DNA from: Capitulum mitella
Taxonomy: Eukaryota; Arthropoda; Thecostraca; Pollicipedomorpha; Pollicipedidae
Direction of reading: 5' to 3'
DNA: 64,000 nt
Assembly: GCA_030062745.1 (NCBI GenBank)
Contig: CP099848.1
Span: 1,765,501-1,829,500, forward strand
The notes beneath the pieces are model-generated. The model saw only the letters and a list, made by a program, of their open reading frames with translations, was not told the DNA's origin and did not search any database. The position numbers and the translations under genes are program-made. Of this stretch, positions 1-11,944 are shown one piece after another. Each line of letters begins with the position of its first letter. The stretch's first letter is position 1.

Positions 1-1099
1 GACGTGACGGTCGGCACCGGTGACCCCTACCGTAACGGTGCCACCTTGATGATAGCCATCCGTGTCGAGCAGACCAATCATCAGACGCTCGATGAGCCGC
101 TCCGGCCGCCCGCCGCGGCCGGCCGGCCTCTCCGCTGACCCCTGTCCGCGGGTTCAAGGTCACAGGGCCGGTAACTGGGTCAGCCCGGCCGTGCGGAGGT
201 CCCCGGCGACCCTCAGGATACTGGCCGTTCCGGGTCCAGTCGGGTTTGAGCAGAGTCGGTCGTTTCTGATCGCCGCGTCCGTTTGGCTTGTTCACAGGCC
301 AACCATCTCCACGTCTGCCAGGGGTCTGAGCCTAAATGTAGGACTTTGGTTGGGTCGCCTTTTGGTATGGGTCGGACTCTGAGTGCAGCACCCCAAAGGG
401 CAGCTAGGGAGGCCTGCTATCAGTTTCAGTAGTAGCCATATAACGTTGCATGGAAAGAAATGACCTGAAGAGCCTCTTGCTTGTCTACTTTAAAGACGCT
501 CCTCCGTAAAACTGTGAACTTTAAAGTAGACTGAGAGGCGCAAGTGCATCCTTAAATTTGCTAGGGAATATAATTACAAATCAAACGTTGCATGAAGACA
601 ATGGGCTTTGAAACTAAATTTGTATCCCCAACAATTCTGGAAAAGTTCCGTTCATGCTTTTTTGGTTATGAACTTCAGGCGGGAGCGTTCTGCGTTTCTG
701 ACCTAGCCGCCAGGTGACAGTGCTAGATTAACACCCCGGATAAGTCTCCAAGGAGATAAAATGCAAGCCTGTTCTAAACTGGTGAGTAAGTAACTGAACA
801 CCCTATGTCTGATAAAAAGTAACATCTTCCCTAAAAAGTAGCAAATCATCACCCACGAAATCAGTCGTACCGTGTGAACATCCTTAGGGTCCAAACGATG
901 TGCACGCTACGCTATGCTCTGCTCTGCTCTGCTGCGACTTGGTTCAAGATGTACATTGCTCGGGTGAGGCCTACGTTTGCCTGTCGCCGCCTTTAATCTT
1001 CTCGCTTGCCACAAATAGGATGGCCTTGTGATGGCCATGCGGTCCCTAGCTCTCTCTGAGTTCCGCCACATTTCTTCGATGACGCCACCTGCCGCGCAT
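1..1099. other. Non-coding stretch
   Basis: I see no exon with usable splice sites and a coding-like third-position GC bias here. The first 300 bases are GC-rich and the rest is of mixed composition. The few open frames are short and give no recognisable protein. Confidence 0.5.
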
Positions 1100-1849
1100 A
1101 CAAGCAGGGCAGACGGACAAAGATCCGGGCCGGGAGGCGCCAGAGCACGCCCGCGGTGCCGGGCGGCCTTTTCCGGCGACGTCCGGCGACTCGCCGCCGC
1201 CGCCGTCGCCGCCGGTGAAGCGTGGCCGACGGCCGGCGATCGGCGTTGCGCTAGCGGCCGTCGGGCGGCGCCGGGGGCGTCTCGGCGCCGTGTGGCGGCC
1301 CGTGTCGGCGTCGGCGGCGCCGCGGACGCCGCGGCCGTCACGCGGCGGCGGCGCGGTGGCGAAACGCGCCGCACCTGACGTGTGCCGGCGCGCTAATTGT
1401 GGGAGACCGGCCGCTGTCGAGGCGAGGCACGCGGCCGCCGCCGAGCGCGGCTCACGGCGAGAGGAGGCGAGAACGGCGCGTCAGGCCGCAGACAGGCGGA
1501 AGAGGAGTCGCGCGCCCGGCAGCGCCGCTCGCCGCCGGAAGTCGGGCGGTTCCGGCGACCCGCGCGGCCGGGCGGCCGCCGCCGGGAGCGCGCCCGCGAT
1601 CGGCCGACTCTCGGCGCGGTTTCTCCGCGCGGAGTCCGCCGCCGCGACGGAAAAACGCGCGGAGAAAGCCGCGGTCCGCCGGCGCTGCAGCGGCCGGCGA
1701 CGGCCGCGGCCGGGCCGGGCCGAGCCGCGCCTCAGCGCCGGCCGCGCGGCGCTGTTGACTGGCGGCAGAGCGGACCCGGTCTGAGGCGGTGGAAACCCGT
1801 CACACCGGATCAGTCGATCGGCGCCGCTCGGCTGCGCCTGGCTGCGGCC
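1100..1849. promoter_or_regulatory. CpG/GC-rich island with a perfect stem-loop
   Basis: This block is extremely rich in CG dinucleotides, unlike its flanks. All frames on both strands stay open for that reason alone. It contains a perfect 12-bp inverted repeat, TTTCTCCGCGCG at 1620-1631 and its complement at 1656-1667, with a 24-base loop. It lies about 3 kb upstream of the first coding exon of locus 1, so it could hold a promoter and a non-coding first exon. That is inference: no TATA box or clear splice donor was identified. Confidence 0.35.
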
Positions 1850-2215
1850 TCCGGAGCTGGTGACCCCTGCATTAGTCTCAGGTCTCTGCGGAGAGGTGCT
1901 GACCCGCGCGTGGGACTGAAGTCTCTTTGGAGAGCTGGTGATCCCTAACGTTTCAGTGGAGAGTTGATGACCCCTGTACGGGTCTGAGGTCGCTGAGAAA
2001 CGTTGGTGATCCATGCACGAGACTGAGGTCTCCGTGGAGAGTTGGTGATCCCTGGACGGCACTGAGCTTCCTGCCGAGGGAGAGCTTGGTGATCGATGCA
2101 CAAGGCTGAGGTCTCCGCGGAGAGCTGATGATCCCCGCACGCGACTGAGGCTTCTTTTGAGGGCGTTGAACTCTGCACAGAAGTACGGCCTCAGTTTAGA
2201 TCCAGTGACCTCCGC
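1850..2215. repeat. Degenerate tandem repeat, unit about 45-55 bp
   Basis: The core ggtctccgcggagagctggtg, in varying forms followed by atccctgcacg and gactgag, recurs about seven times with many substitutions and uneven spacing. It is an old, decayed minisatellite just before the well-preserved array that starts at 2401. Confidence 0.7.
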
Positions 2216-2400
2216 ATAGGACTGGAAACCGAAGTCTCGGCCCAGATTTTGGTGGCGGCCAACCCACAGGTCCGCCGAGGAGCGTCATTCCAATGTGTTG
2301 ACCGATGCCGTTCCGTTGGTCACCGAGCCCCAGGGCAGTGACGCTGTCGTCCTCTCGAGTGATCCAGACGGCAGCTGAGGTGCATCGCGCCAGTTGCGGA

Positions 2401-2940
2401 CACCTAGCCTGCTGTTGGGCGGCTGTCGGACACCTAGCCTGCTGTTGGGTGGGTGTTGGACACCTAGCCTGCTGTCGGGCGGGTGTCGGACACCTAGCCT
2501 GCTGTCCGGTGGGTGTTGGACACCTAGCCTGCTGTTGGGCGGCTGTCGGACACCTAGCCTGCTGTTGGGCAAGTGTCTGGCATCTAGCCTGCTGTCGGGC
2601 GGGTGTCGGACACCTAGCCTGCTGTCCGGTGGGTGTTGGACACCTAGCCTGCTGTTGGGCAAGTGTCTGGCATCTAGCCTGCTGTCGGGCGGGTGTCGGA
2701 CACCTAGCCTGCTGTCGGGCGGGTGTTGGACACCTAGCCTGCTGTCGGGCGGGTGTCGGACACCTAGCCTGCTGTCGGGCGGGTGTCGGACACCTAGCCT
2801 GCTGTCGGGCGGGTGTCGGACACCTAGCCTGCTGTTGGGCGGGTGTCGGACACCTAGCCTGCTGTTGGGCAAGTGTCTGGCATCTAGCCCGCTGTTGGGC
2901 AGGTGTCTGACACCTAGCCACCGGGCGGGTGCTCTGGCGA
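2401..2940. repeat. 30-bp minisatellite, about 18 units
   Basis: The unit begins cacctagcctgctg and is repeated every 30 bp. Seventeen units are good and an eighteenth is degraded. Units differ in the second half (gggcgggtgtcgga, gggtgggtgttgga, gggcaagtgtctgg). A unit ending caagtgtctgg is always followed by one beginning catctag, at 2551, 2641 and 2851, which gives a partial 90-bp higher-order pattern. Because 30 is divisible by three, several frames stay open on both strands and yield artefact proteins made of Cys-rich or Pro/Arg-rich decapeptides. Confidence 0.97.
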
Positions 2941-4500
2941 GGCCAGGATGTACTTACGCAGGATGTACCTAGGCCGTCTAGTCTAAGAAGTTATGCGCGA
3001 CTGAGGCTGGTCATGGTAGTAAGCTTGGGGTATAGCACAGGAAATTCACGTTTTGTGCTTTTTGCGGTAAACATGCCGAAAGCACATCACAGAACACAAG
3101 CAATACTACACTCCCAAGAACAAAAAAGATTGACATAATGGAATGTCAATCCTACAGGAGATTACAAACGCGACTGGATGGAATTCAATGACGGAAAGGC
3201 ATGACAGATGTTTCTAAGCTTCTCTGCCATTTCATTCATGTTTGAAGCAACAAAAAGTCGTTACGCTGGAACACGGTTTCCTGAGATGAAAGTGCATTGC
3301 TGTAATGACACACTATCAGGAATGACGCTGCAATGTGACATGGAAGATACATCTACACTTGCCATGTTGCACTGAGGCGGCGCCAGATTCTCATGCGGGC
3401 GCACCTCTGGGTAAAGCAGCGCCAGGTCAGTTGCATCAGGCACCAGACACCAGGTATTTATTCAGCATCAAATCAGACCGTGCCCAGGCTCAGTTTCCAC
3501 GCCGTGTTCACTTCGCATGTGACGGGCGTTTGGCGGGACCTTCCTCCGCGTTCGGACTGGCGCGGCGTATTTGGCGCGGGTGGCGCGCCGTCGTCGCCGC
3601 TCTCCGCCTCCGCGGCGGTCCACCGCGGCCCTCCTCCGGCCGGCCGCTGCCGCTGGCCGCCCGGCCTCGGCCGCCGCCGTCCGGTGAGGCTGATCAGCAT
3701 GTGACGAACGCCGGCGGAGCGCCGGCTGAAGTCAAAGTCGACCCCGGAAACAGGCACCGTTCAAACGGATGTGGTACAGCTGGGCCAGCAGCGGCAGCCG
3801 GGCGATTGACAACGGCAGTCGTTTTCTCTCCGACTTGTGAAGTGTGCAGATTATGTTCCTTCGTCGCGTTTGCTTTTTAAAGTCTGACATTGGTATGTCG
3901 TCGTCTGTTCTCAGCTTTGGGGATAATGGAAACGAAAGTGTTTTTAAGCGTGTTCAAATGAAAGGGCTCCGCAACATTCGTGACCAGTCACTGGCACTCT
4001 TAGCGCGACCACGATCTGGTCTTGTTTACAAGGTCCCGGCACAGTTTCTGCCAATAAATCTGCTATGGTCACACGGCCACCGCCCAGCCGCGGACCTGTC
4101 CGGCTGCGGTCGGTTTGGGCTCAGTTTGCTGGTGTCACACGACAGCTGTAGGCAGCTGCAGTCACACCCCTCCCCCGCGGCGGTCGGCACGGGCTCAGTT
4201 TGTCTCAGTCTTCGGTCACGTGACGGCCCCAGTTGTCGTTATCCACGGTTGCAACTCCCAGCGCCGGCGGGTAAAGCGTGCACGAAACTTTTCGTGGTTT
4301 TCGGGCACGAAATCGAAGGGCTGTGTCACGGCCGGATCACGAAATCATAGTCACATCACGGTCAAAAAATGCGCCGAATATTGATCCTTGTTTTGCAGTA
4401 TTGTAGTCACCAGACTCTCACCATATTTTCCCTAGCTCAAGGCTGTGGCATGGAGAACCTTCGTTTCTCAATAAAGTCAAACATGGCCTTTATGGGCTAC
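2941..4500. other. Non-coding stretch upstream of locus 1
   Basis: No supportable exon. A short GC-rich patch lies at about 3530-3720. The rest is of mixed composition with scattered short open frames that lack splice signals or recognisable motifs. Confidence 0.5.
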
Positions 4501-4510
4501 CGGGCTTCAG

Positions 4511-4757
4511 GCATGATTATGAAAATAAGCGGCCATCTCTATGCTGGAAACGACTTTGGTTTACACTCAAAAGATATTAACATGGACGTCACATTTCAGC
4601 CAAATTCCATCTTCAGAAGTGGCCGTACGACCATATGATCATGGGCCATTTCCTTGGAGATGGCCTATGGCTGAAACATTCAGTCCATGCTGTTATTTCT
4701 GTAGTTTGTGTGTAAACCCTAATTTCCCCGGGTGTAAAGACAGCCGTTTATTCCCGT
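4511..4757. repeat. Imperfect foldback (inverted-repeat) element
   Basis: The left arm (about 4528-4636) and right arm (about 4641-4757) are imperfect reverse complements that meet at the palindromic centre catatgatcatgggcc near 4633-4647. Matching blocks include ggtttacac on the left against gtgtaaacc on the right, and the forms of atttcagcc on both sides. The left outer segment (atgattatgaaaat followed by ggtttacac) recurs in inverse orientation at about 42180-42275. This looks like a dispersed non-autonomous foldback or MITE family, sitting just upstream of the first coding exon of locus 1. Confidence 0.7.
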
Positions 4758-4847
4758 ACAATCTTACCTTAGTTTCGCCGTGACCTGATGGGACCCCGTG
4801 TTTCGCGGTCAGGGCGTCACCTGAACCCCGCTCTGTGTTTTCCGCAG

Positions 4848-4999
4848 CGTCAGACCAGACCAGACCAGACCAGACCAGACGCGGCCCAGGAGGGGCGACC
4901 ATGCCGTCCACGCGCGGCGCAGACTCGGCCTCGGGGAAGGTGGCCGTCTACCACCGCAAGCCGACCGGCATCCACAACAGCAGCATCGCTATCCCATCG
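4848..4999 (+). CDS. Locus 1, exon with start codon (33 codons)
   Basis: The exon follows a good acceptor (ctctgtgttttccgcag, ending at 4847) and ends before the donor GTGAGT at 5000. The 5' UTR part holds six perfect copies of CAGAC (4851-4880). ATG at 4901 is the first ATG after the acceptor and begins 33 codons: MPSTRGADSASGKVAVYHRK, then a segment rich in Ser, Asn and Ile ending IAIPS. The exon ends in phase 0, matching the exon at 10611. Third positions are GC-rich. I do not recognise the protein. The N-terminus has no signal peptide or hydrophobic stretch, so a cytoplasmic product is likely. A non-coding first exon must lie upstream and was not located. Confidence 0.8.
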
Positions 5000-6089
5000 G
5001 TGAGTTGTCCGCCATCCTGCTGCGCCCGCTCTGCTGGAAGGTGAACCTGGAGTGGACGCCTGTCGCTGCAGACATCCCGGGGAGGAAAAGTGACCGGGAA
5101 TGCTGACAAATGATCACCTACCACCAGCGATCATCAGCATTTTGACTTGAGGATTAGCAGTCCTTGATTGCAATCCGTTTATACGGACTGCAGGTAGAAT
5201 GACATGTTTTCCAAAAAAGAGATTAGATTGCGGCCTATATTGTATTTTTTCCTCAACCCTTTTCGCAGTCCTTGTTCAGTGCTGCCTTTAATGTAAGCAC
5301 CGACTATTCCGAGTGAATCATGACTACTACATGAACTTTCGGCAGTGAAGATGTACCCGAATAGCTCTCTACCGAAATACTTTGCAAAAAACGTCCGCTA
5401 TGACTGAAAAAACGAAAACAAAAACAAGCACCGACGGCCTCCTGACTTCACTGCAATCTCGAGAACTAGCCACCAGATCGGGTTAACTGAGATGATATTC
5501 GATGGCGCTGGTCCGTGCGATCTAGTGACAAACCATTTGTTGTTTTATTTTTCTCATTGATGTAACAGGTGAGGTCATATACCAAAAGTGACTCTTTTTT
5601 TCACAGTCGGCTAATCACAGTGGGAAGAAACCCTCAGCAATGAAGTTTGCATGCAAAGGTGTCTCGAACATTCCAATTGTATTTTGAACGCTACATGATC
5701 CTAGGTCATCAGAGTTCAAACTTATCAAAGGCCATTGGCAAATACTTGATCGGTTTCAAGTCTGCACTATCGGTGTATGCAATACATGTTTCTTGGTCAA
5801 ATTGACACGAAGACTAGACACGAATGCTAGGCTAATGAACGATTTAGTCGTTTTTATCTCCAAAATTAGGTTTATATAACCAGTGCAATCTGTTTGTATA
5901 AAACAAGATTACAGAGGGTGTTTTGCATGAGTTAAAAACAAAATGTGAAGATGTCAACCCAACCAGACGTTTACGTGTCAGTGCGTGCGTAAATGAAAAG
6001 GCAGTGAAAAGGCCAATGACTGTAAACTTGCCAATTCTTGCGCATGTGCATTTTGTGTACGTAGTGTACGCATACATATTTTCGGGCAT

Positions 6090-6310
6090 ATGTATATTTA
6101 CGATGCGTGCATTTGCGTCTGCGTACATTTGCGTTTGTGTGCATTTACTATGCGTGCATTTGCCTTTACGCAGATTTGCGCATATGTATGTTTGCCATAC
6201 GTACGTAGATTTGCGCTTATGTTCTTCTGCACATGCGTCATTTTGAATACATGCATTTGCGGAACGCACCTTTGCATTTACGCACCTTTGCGCTAATGTA
6301 CATTTGCCTA
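6090..6310 (+). repeat. Catttgc-type satellite, copy 1
   Basis: Short runs such as gcgtgcatttgcgt, tacatttgcgtttgtg and gcatttacgcacc recur about every 12-24 bases. The basic unit is about 12 bp (xcatttgcgtxt). The same motif array is found at 42300-42470 in reverse and at 50560-50770 forward, so this is a dispersed repeat family and not a single local expansion. Confidence 0.8.
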
Positions 6311-9117
6311 TGTTCATCTGCTTACATTCATGGTTCATCCGTGCATTCGCTCAGCTGTCCACTTACCGTAAAGTTAAGGAGCAAGTAATGGTCTTTTCGG
6401 CTAAGCATTTTGCTTTCTTGTTTCTTCACATGCGCAAGGGCACGCAAGATGGTTTTGAAATATATGCAGCTTTTTCAAGGATATTTACCCACACATCTTC
6501 GGGCAGGTGTGGCTGGAACCTTTTTATCGGCGCCCCTACGGAGTTTTTTTTAGCATAACTCGGAAAGAAAAAGAGATGAAGGCGCCAATTTTCCAGCAGC
6601 CATTTTGTATCATTTTTGCGTCGTCTTCCAAAGTCTCACGTCGAGATCATGTTGTCACTGACCTTTTCTGCCTTTAAACAGGCCATGTAATACATCTAAG
6701 CCCAAAGCATCGAGCTCTTTACGATGCAAATGGAACATGATGCTATACAAATAAGCTTTTTGTTATTGCCAGCTATACGACATCAAGAGTATAGGTCAAT
6801 GGCCTGACCGTAGGTCATCTCCGTTGAGGTGCCTCTTTGCGATGTTGATATTGGTCCACAGGATTTTCTCAGATGCACATTCGGATATGGATCGCATTCG
6901 GAATGTGAAGGGTATTAAGCATTGTATTGGAAGCTCAGTGCCTGAGAGGCAGATTACATATAGTGAATGTGCAGTGCCAGATAGCGTAGAATGGTGCTAC
7001 CATGTACTACTGGCAACCAAATAGGACCATGTATTCCACCTTTCACCATCACCACTATGTCAGGGCAAGACTTCACCTCATTTAGTCAAACCCTGTCATG
7101 TTGGTTACTGAACGCCTCCTCACCAAAGTGAGAAAAGTAGTCGAGCCAAAGTGTGCGATAAGATGGCAAGATGTGTTCAGCCCCGATCACAGTTTGATGG
7201 GGGTTGATTTGTCGCTCAACCGCCATCGCAAACAGTAAAGGGCCTTGGTACCTTGGTACCTACTGCTGTGGCTACTTAAACAAAAATTTACTCTTCGAAG
7301 AAAGAATTGCAAAGTGGATTGCGAACTGGATCGCAATCCTTTCGGTTTCTTTGGTTTGTGGATTGGATTTCGTTCATGTTGTTGCCAACGCATGAGGATT
7401 GGACTTGACTGGAATCATTTTGTTCCTTCCTTATCACTACACCACCACGCACCACTGCATGTCTGCATGTCTTATGATTAATACAAGATACCATAATCCT
7501 TTGGCTGATAATACTTTTGACAAGTTACTGACAAGCATGTAGGAATTGCGAGAAGACGCTGCCGGAACCGCATCCGAAACCGAGCCTCTGCTCGTAGTGA
7601 CCTCATCAGCATTCATCCCCGGAAGACATGGCGACTTACTGCGCTGCTGGGAGAACGTTCCGGCTACGCGCATGAACGTCGAGCGACGTTTCGCACGTCT
7701 TGTTTCGAAGCCCCGCCACGCCCACGGAACCCGTAGAATGTGGCTAGTTTGGGCATGAGTGGGTGTGGTGAACGAAGCCGACATTGAGACCCTAATGAAT
7801 TGAATGACAGTCATTCCTTAATTTCCCTGCAGGGAAAGTGAAATCCATTGTGCAGACGACATGCGACGTTGGAATCTAACCGGTATTCGACGATTGCGTT
7901 CTCGCCTATGTTCGGCACGGGCAGCAAGTGTACGTTGCCAGCCTTGGTAGTCCAGCTGCGCCATCCCGGGGCACTGGAGGACCTTGGAGATGACAGCACG
8001 CTTACGCCGATACTATCAGTGGCTAATGGTCTGTTCTGGCGACAGGATCGGGAAGCATCCTTAATTTTGGACAGATGGCCGTTAATCACGACATAGCAGT
8101 CCATCTTTGGTTTGTGAGAGGCCACAATGTTACAGCTTTCTGTTAGGCTCGGTCAGCGCTGTAGTCATGTGCGTAGGAGTCGTTTAAAGCTGATAGGTCA
8201 GAACTTTTTAGGTCAAATGCTACCATGAGATATCACTAAGCTTTTGTTAAAGTTTCCCAAAATTATTATTCCCGCCGCCCTTTGTCCGTCCTATGGGCTG
8301 CTGCACCGGTGTCTGCAGGAGGCGTGACCTTAGGATATTCACCGCCGTTTGAACCTGGGCGTCTTCTTTCGACACCGTGGCGCTCCCGGATTGACCACTG
8401 TCCCGTTAGAGACCCACGCGTACATCCGGGGTGCCGGCGACCAGGTGTTGTGAGTCGCGGCTGACGAACTGCGCAACTCAGGACCGGAACCCCACCGAGC
8501 GTGGCCCGGCCCGGTCAAACGCCGTCAACGCCCATCTGGCCGCTCAGTTGAACCGGCAGCGCCACTCGCAGACTCCAAAGCCGGACACGCCAAGGCCAGC
8601 CGGCCAGCGCGAGCTGTGCGGACTCCACCCGGCGCTGGCCGGTCGGGTCGGCGGCTGTTCCTGCTGGCCTGGCTTGTTCCTGGGGCCGCCGGGTCCGCCC
8701 GGCAGCTCGGCGGGTGGCCGGGCCCATCTGCCGTCTCGGCTGAGCCGCTGGCCCGCGTCGCAGAGGCTGGTCCGTGCACGGCGTGCCACGTAGTGCGCCG
8801 TCACCTGACCGGTAGAAGCGGCGGACATAGCGAGCTTCAGCTGCCTCAGCCCCGGCCGGCCGGGCCTGCTGGCCTGACCTCGGCTCGGCCACGGTCGCCC
8901 CAGCCCCGCTGGGACGCCCTCCAGCTGGCTCGCAGCACTCCCCGTGCCGTGGCGACACTCCGCTCGAGCAGCTGTGAGGCGCGGCGGAGGTCGCGGACGG
9001 CCGTCGGCGGCTGCTGGTCGTGACGCCCTCAGTGCCGGCCGACGCCCGGTCTCAATTCATATGATATGCGCCGTGATAGCGGGCCGCTGCCGGCGTCCAA
9101 CCGACGCCCCGGCTGCC

Positions 9118-9126
9118 GCCTCTCTC

Positions 9127-9221
<95 letters not shown>

Positions 9222-9236
9222 GTCTCTCTCTCTCAT
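9118..9236. repeat. CT/AG microsatellite
   Basis: This is an almost uninterrupted (CT)n tract of about 115 bases with a few CC interruptions. It produces artefact Ser-Leu or Glu-Arg repeat frames on the two strands. Confidence 0.98.
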
Positions 9237-9459
9237 GTGGTGCCATGTAGCCCGTCAGCCATCTTGTCGTCTTTTCAAAGCGGTTTATCCGGCCCAGTGC
9301 CGTCCATAGCTGAGCCCGCCAGCGGTGGTCGTGTGCCGTCACTTAGCGCCTGTCACGTCACAAAAACGAGTCGAGGTCACGCCGTTCCGTGGCTTCCACC
9401 GGCAGCAGCTGACAATGGAGCCGGGAGTTGCCGTTTGACGTTAGAGGAACACCGGCACA

Positions 9460-9700
9460 ACGATGACTGTGCCAGGTAAACCAGATCTGAGGGATTTGGC
9501 CCGTTTGGGCCACACCTAAGGGAGATGATCCTGGCTCGCCAGAGCTCACTAGAATACCTGTGCTAGGTTTCGGGGATGCTTCTCCATCTGCACCAGATCT
9601 GGGGAAGTTCTCCCGACTGTGCTAAGTCTAAGTGGCATTGTCCTAGCTCCGCTAGATCTGTGCGCCATTAGATCGTCCGAGCTGGGCTAGATCTGACGAT
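9460..9700. repeat. Decayed tandem repeat with agatctg core
   Basis: The elements gctagatctg, cagatctgggg and tcctagctccgctag recur at roughly 40-50 bp spacing with heavy substitution. It is probably an old minisatellite and has no coding signal. Confidence 0.5.
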
Positions 9701-10610
9701 TACGTGCATGACAGGCGGCGCGCGCCTACGCGGCCGCGTCTGTCGGTACATAACGCCTTCGTCTTTCCTGCTCTCATTACGACACGTCTGAACTCGGACA
9801 CCGTCGTCCGGCGGTCGTCGCCGGCTGGGTGGCGCAACAGCGAGGTGGCCGGCGCCCGGCCGCCGTCGGCAGCGGCCCTTGCGTGTGGCGTCGGCGGAGG
9901 ATGACGCGCAGCCGTGGCGGAGTCCGCCCGGGTCCGGTGGACGGCGGTCAGCGACGACGGCAGGGCGGCGTCCGGAGAGTGGAAAAGGGGGCGACGAGAG
10001 GCAGAGATGATTCCACGGGCGCGAAATTACGACGCAGATATCACAGAACAAACGACGGAGAATTACACTGGGGCCTTAAGCAGACAACGATGACTCATAC
10101 AAATGCTGCAGTTTAGAGCCATTGTGAAGGCGAACGCTGCCTATTATGACTGTCCCAAACACTAAATGGCGCGATTTTCTGCCGGCCAGTCCGGCCCGGC
10201 AGAACCTGACCGGCTCGGGGCGTTCGGCCGGAAGTTCCGCGTCCTGTCGCGTCCGTGGAATCGGGCCGCCCGGTCTGCTCGTACCTGGCCGACCGACACG
10301 CCGCCTTTGTTCTGCAACTGATGGATGCGCTGCGGCACGGCTGGACAGCGGACGTGTTTCGCATTGTCTGCAGCCGAACTTGACCTCGCTTGCGTATTTT
10401 TTGAGATGTTGTGAACGAACAGCTCACTAGCTAACGGACCGTTTGCAAAATAGGGATCATTATGCCGTATTGGATTGGCCTCTTAGTCATCTCCGTCTAA
10501 CCATCGAATGAAATAAAAATACAATATGTGATAGGGCTCGAATTAGGTGTTTTGTAGCTGTAAGAGGCTCGCTGGATGTACGTCTAACGATCATGTACCT
10601 TGGGTTTCAG

Positions 10611-10638
10611 GGAGATGTCATAGAGAAAACCAGTGAAG
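10611..10638 (+). CDS. Locus 1, 28-bp microexon
   Basis: The exon lies between acceptor gggtttcag (ending 10610) and donor GTAAGT at 10639. It reads GDVIEKTSE plus one base, so it enters in phase 0 from the exon ending at 4999 and leaves in phase 1. The next exon, beginning at 10997 with AT, completes a GAT codon. The joined peptide TSEDEWITRRRVEV is smooth and charged, which supports the junction. The exon is too short to stand alone. Its support is the pair of strong splice sites plus phase agreement on both sides. Confidence 0.75.
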
Positions 10639-10996
10639 GTAAGTCAGCCAGTATTCGGTTGATCACGACGTGCATTGCAATATCGATTGCACGACTGGTA
10701 AACATTTATCTGCTCATTTTGCTGGTTTCGTCGTCGTGTTGACGCAACGGATGTTTTCTGTTTGCTTTGTCGGTTTTCATCTCATAACGCTTTGAAGCCA
10801 ATGTGACCTAGTTGTGTTTTTGCGGCACGACATTGAGTCATCCGGGCTCTCACGAATCTGTTGTATCACGCAACGCTCCACACGGCCGTAATGAGGGGCT
10901 GGACCGTCATTACGGTCGCCGATGAGAGGCCGGCTGCCTATCGCAGATCCCGAGCGATGCTTTTCCTCGAACGGACTGTTGACGGTGGTGCGGCAG

Positions 10997-11166
10997 ATGA
11001 GTGGATCACGCGTCGACGGGTGGAGGTCACCACCACCAAGAACATCGAGACACGCGTGCAGCGTCAGCTGCTGCTGGAGGACGGCAAGATCGTGGAGGAC
11101 TCGGGCCCCATCATCAGCACGGACACCACTGTCGACACCACCGAGAAGAAGGACGAAAACACCGAG
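10997..11166 (+). CDS. Locus 1, exon encoding the VEVTTTKNIETRVQRQ segment
   Basis: The acceptor is gtggtgcggcag ending at 10996 and the donor is GTAAGC at 11167. The exon supplies two bases of a split codon and then 56 codons, starting EWITRRRVEVTTTKNIETRV and continuing with LLLEDGKIVEDSGPIIST and TVDTTEKKDENTE. It leaves in phase 0. The sequence is charged, Thr-rich and free of hydrophobic segments, and looks like a constrained motif in an otherwise disordered protein. An alternative acceptor at 10946 (ctatcgcag) also keeps the frame open but enters in another phase and does not fit the 28-bp exon. I cannot assign a family. Confidence 0.8.
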
Positions 11167-11944
11167 GTAAGCGTCCCGGACACCTTCTGCGTTGTGGAGG
11201 TCTGCTTGCATGTGACCTGAGCCCACACCTGCCTACTCGGAGGGTGTCCTGTGTGCCACATCCGGTGGATGTGCTGGGAAAACCGAAGAAAAATAACTAG
11301 AAACGGAGACGGAAATGTGGGCTATCAGTACCACCACCAGCGATGCGCCTCCACTCGTAAACCTACTTCCTCGAGGAAACGTAAAACCCCCAAAAGCCGA
11401 TGGCGCTCGCCGCAGTAGTTTGCACGCAGGCTTGACGGCCATTAGCACTGATCCAGATACCATCGACCTTGGAGGAGCGCACCCAGGCGCCGGCCTGTCA
11501 GATCGCGTCGAGGCTGGGAGGCAGCGCTTCCTTGCCGCCAGTGGGGTTTCGAAAGGACCCCGACATACCGCGTCAAACATGTTCAGAGTTGGGTGCCCAG
11601 ACGTCGGACCTCGTCTCGGCCAAAGCGCAATGGCGTACTCGTTTCCGAGGCCGCAGTGCACGGTGGCCGAAATGCACCTACCAGTGGCAACAGACGGTCG
11701 TCCCAAATGGTGCCACAGGTGTCCGAGCGGGCCATCAGAACACAGTTAATCTACTGGAGCCGCCAACACGGCCGACTTCACAATCCCCACCGCCGAGCGC
11801 AGCCGCCCCATCTCGTCCTATCGAGGCGGCCATCGGGCGCTGACGCCCGGGTGACGTCAGGCCCACGTCACCTTCTGACACAATCTCGCGCCGAGCGGGC
11901 CGGCGGTCGGGCCCGGCGGCGGGTCTGACTCGTGGAAGGCGCCG

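Larger units (their letters stand above)
5000..10610 (+). other. Intron 1 of locus 1
   Basis: This 5.6-kb intron runs from GTGAGT to gggtttcag. It holds a catttgc-type satellite (6090-6310), a GC-rich stretch (8440-9110), a CT microsatellite (about 9120-9236) and a decayed repeat with recurring gctagatctg (9460-9700). No other exon was found. The GC-rich stretch keeps several frames open but shows no consistent coding frame. Confidence 0.65.

Noticed and set aside
1028..1948. Overlapping 100-190-codon frames in the 1.1-1.9 kb island
   Set aside because: All frames on both strands are open because of CpG richness. No splice sites or motifs.
2196..2972. Several 190-240-codon frames with Cys-rich or Pro/Arg-rich decapeptide repeats
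   Set aside because: They are a by-product of a 30-bp tandem array whose length is divisible by three. Frames are open on both strands at once.
9052..9479. Ser-Leu and Glu-Arg repeat proteins
   Set aside because: They are translations of a CT microsatellite.
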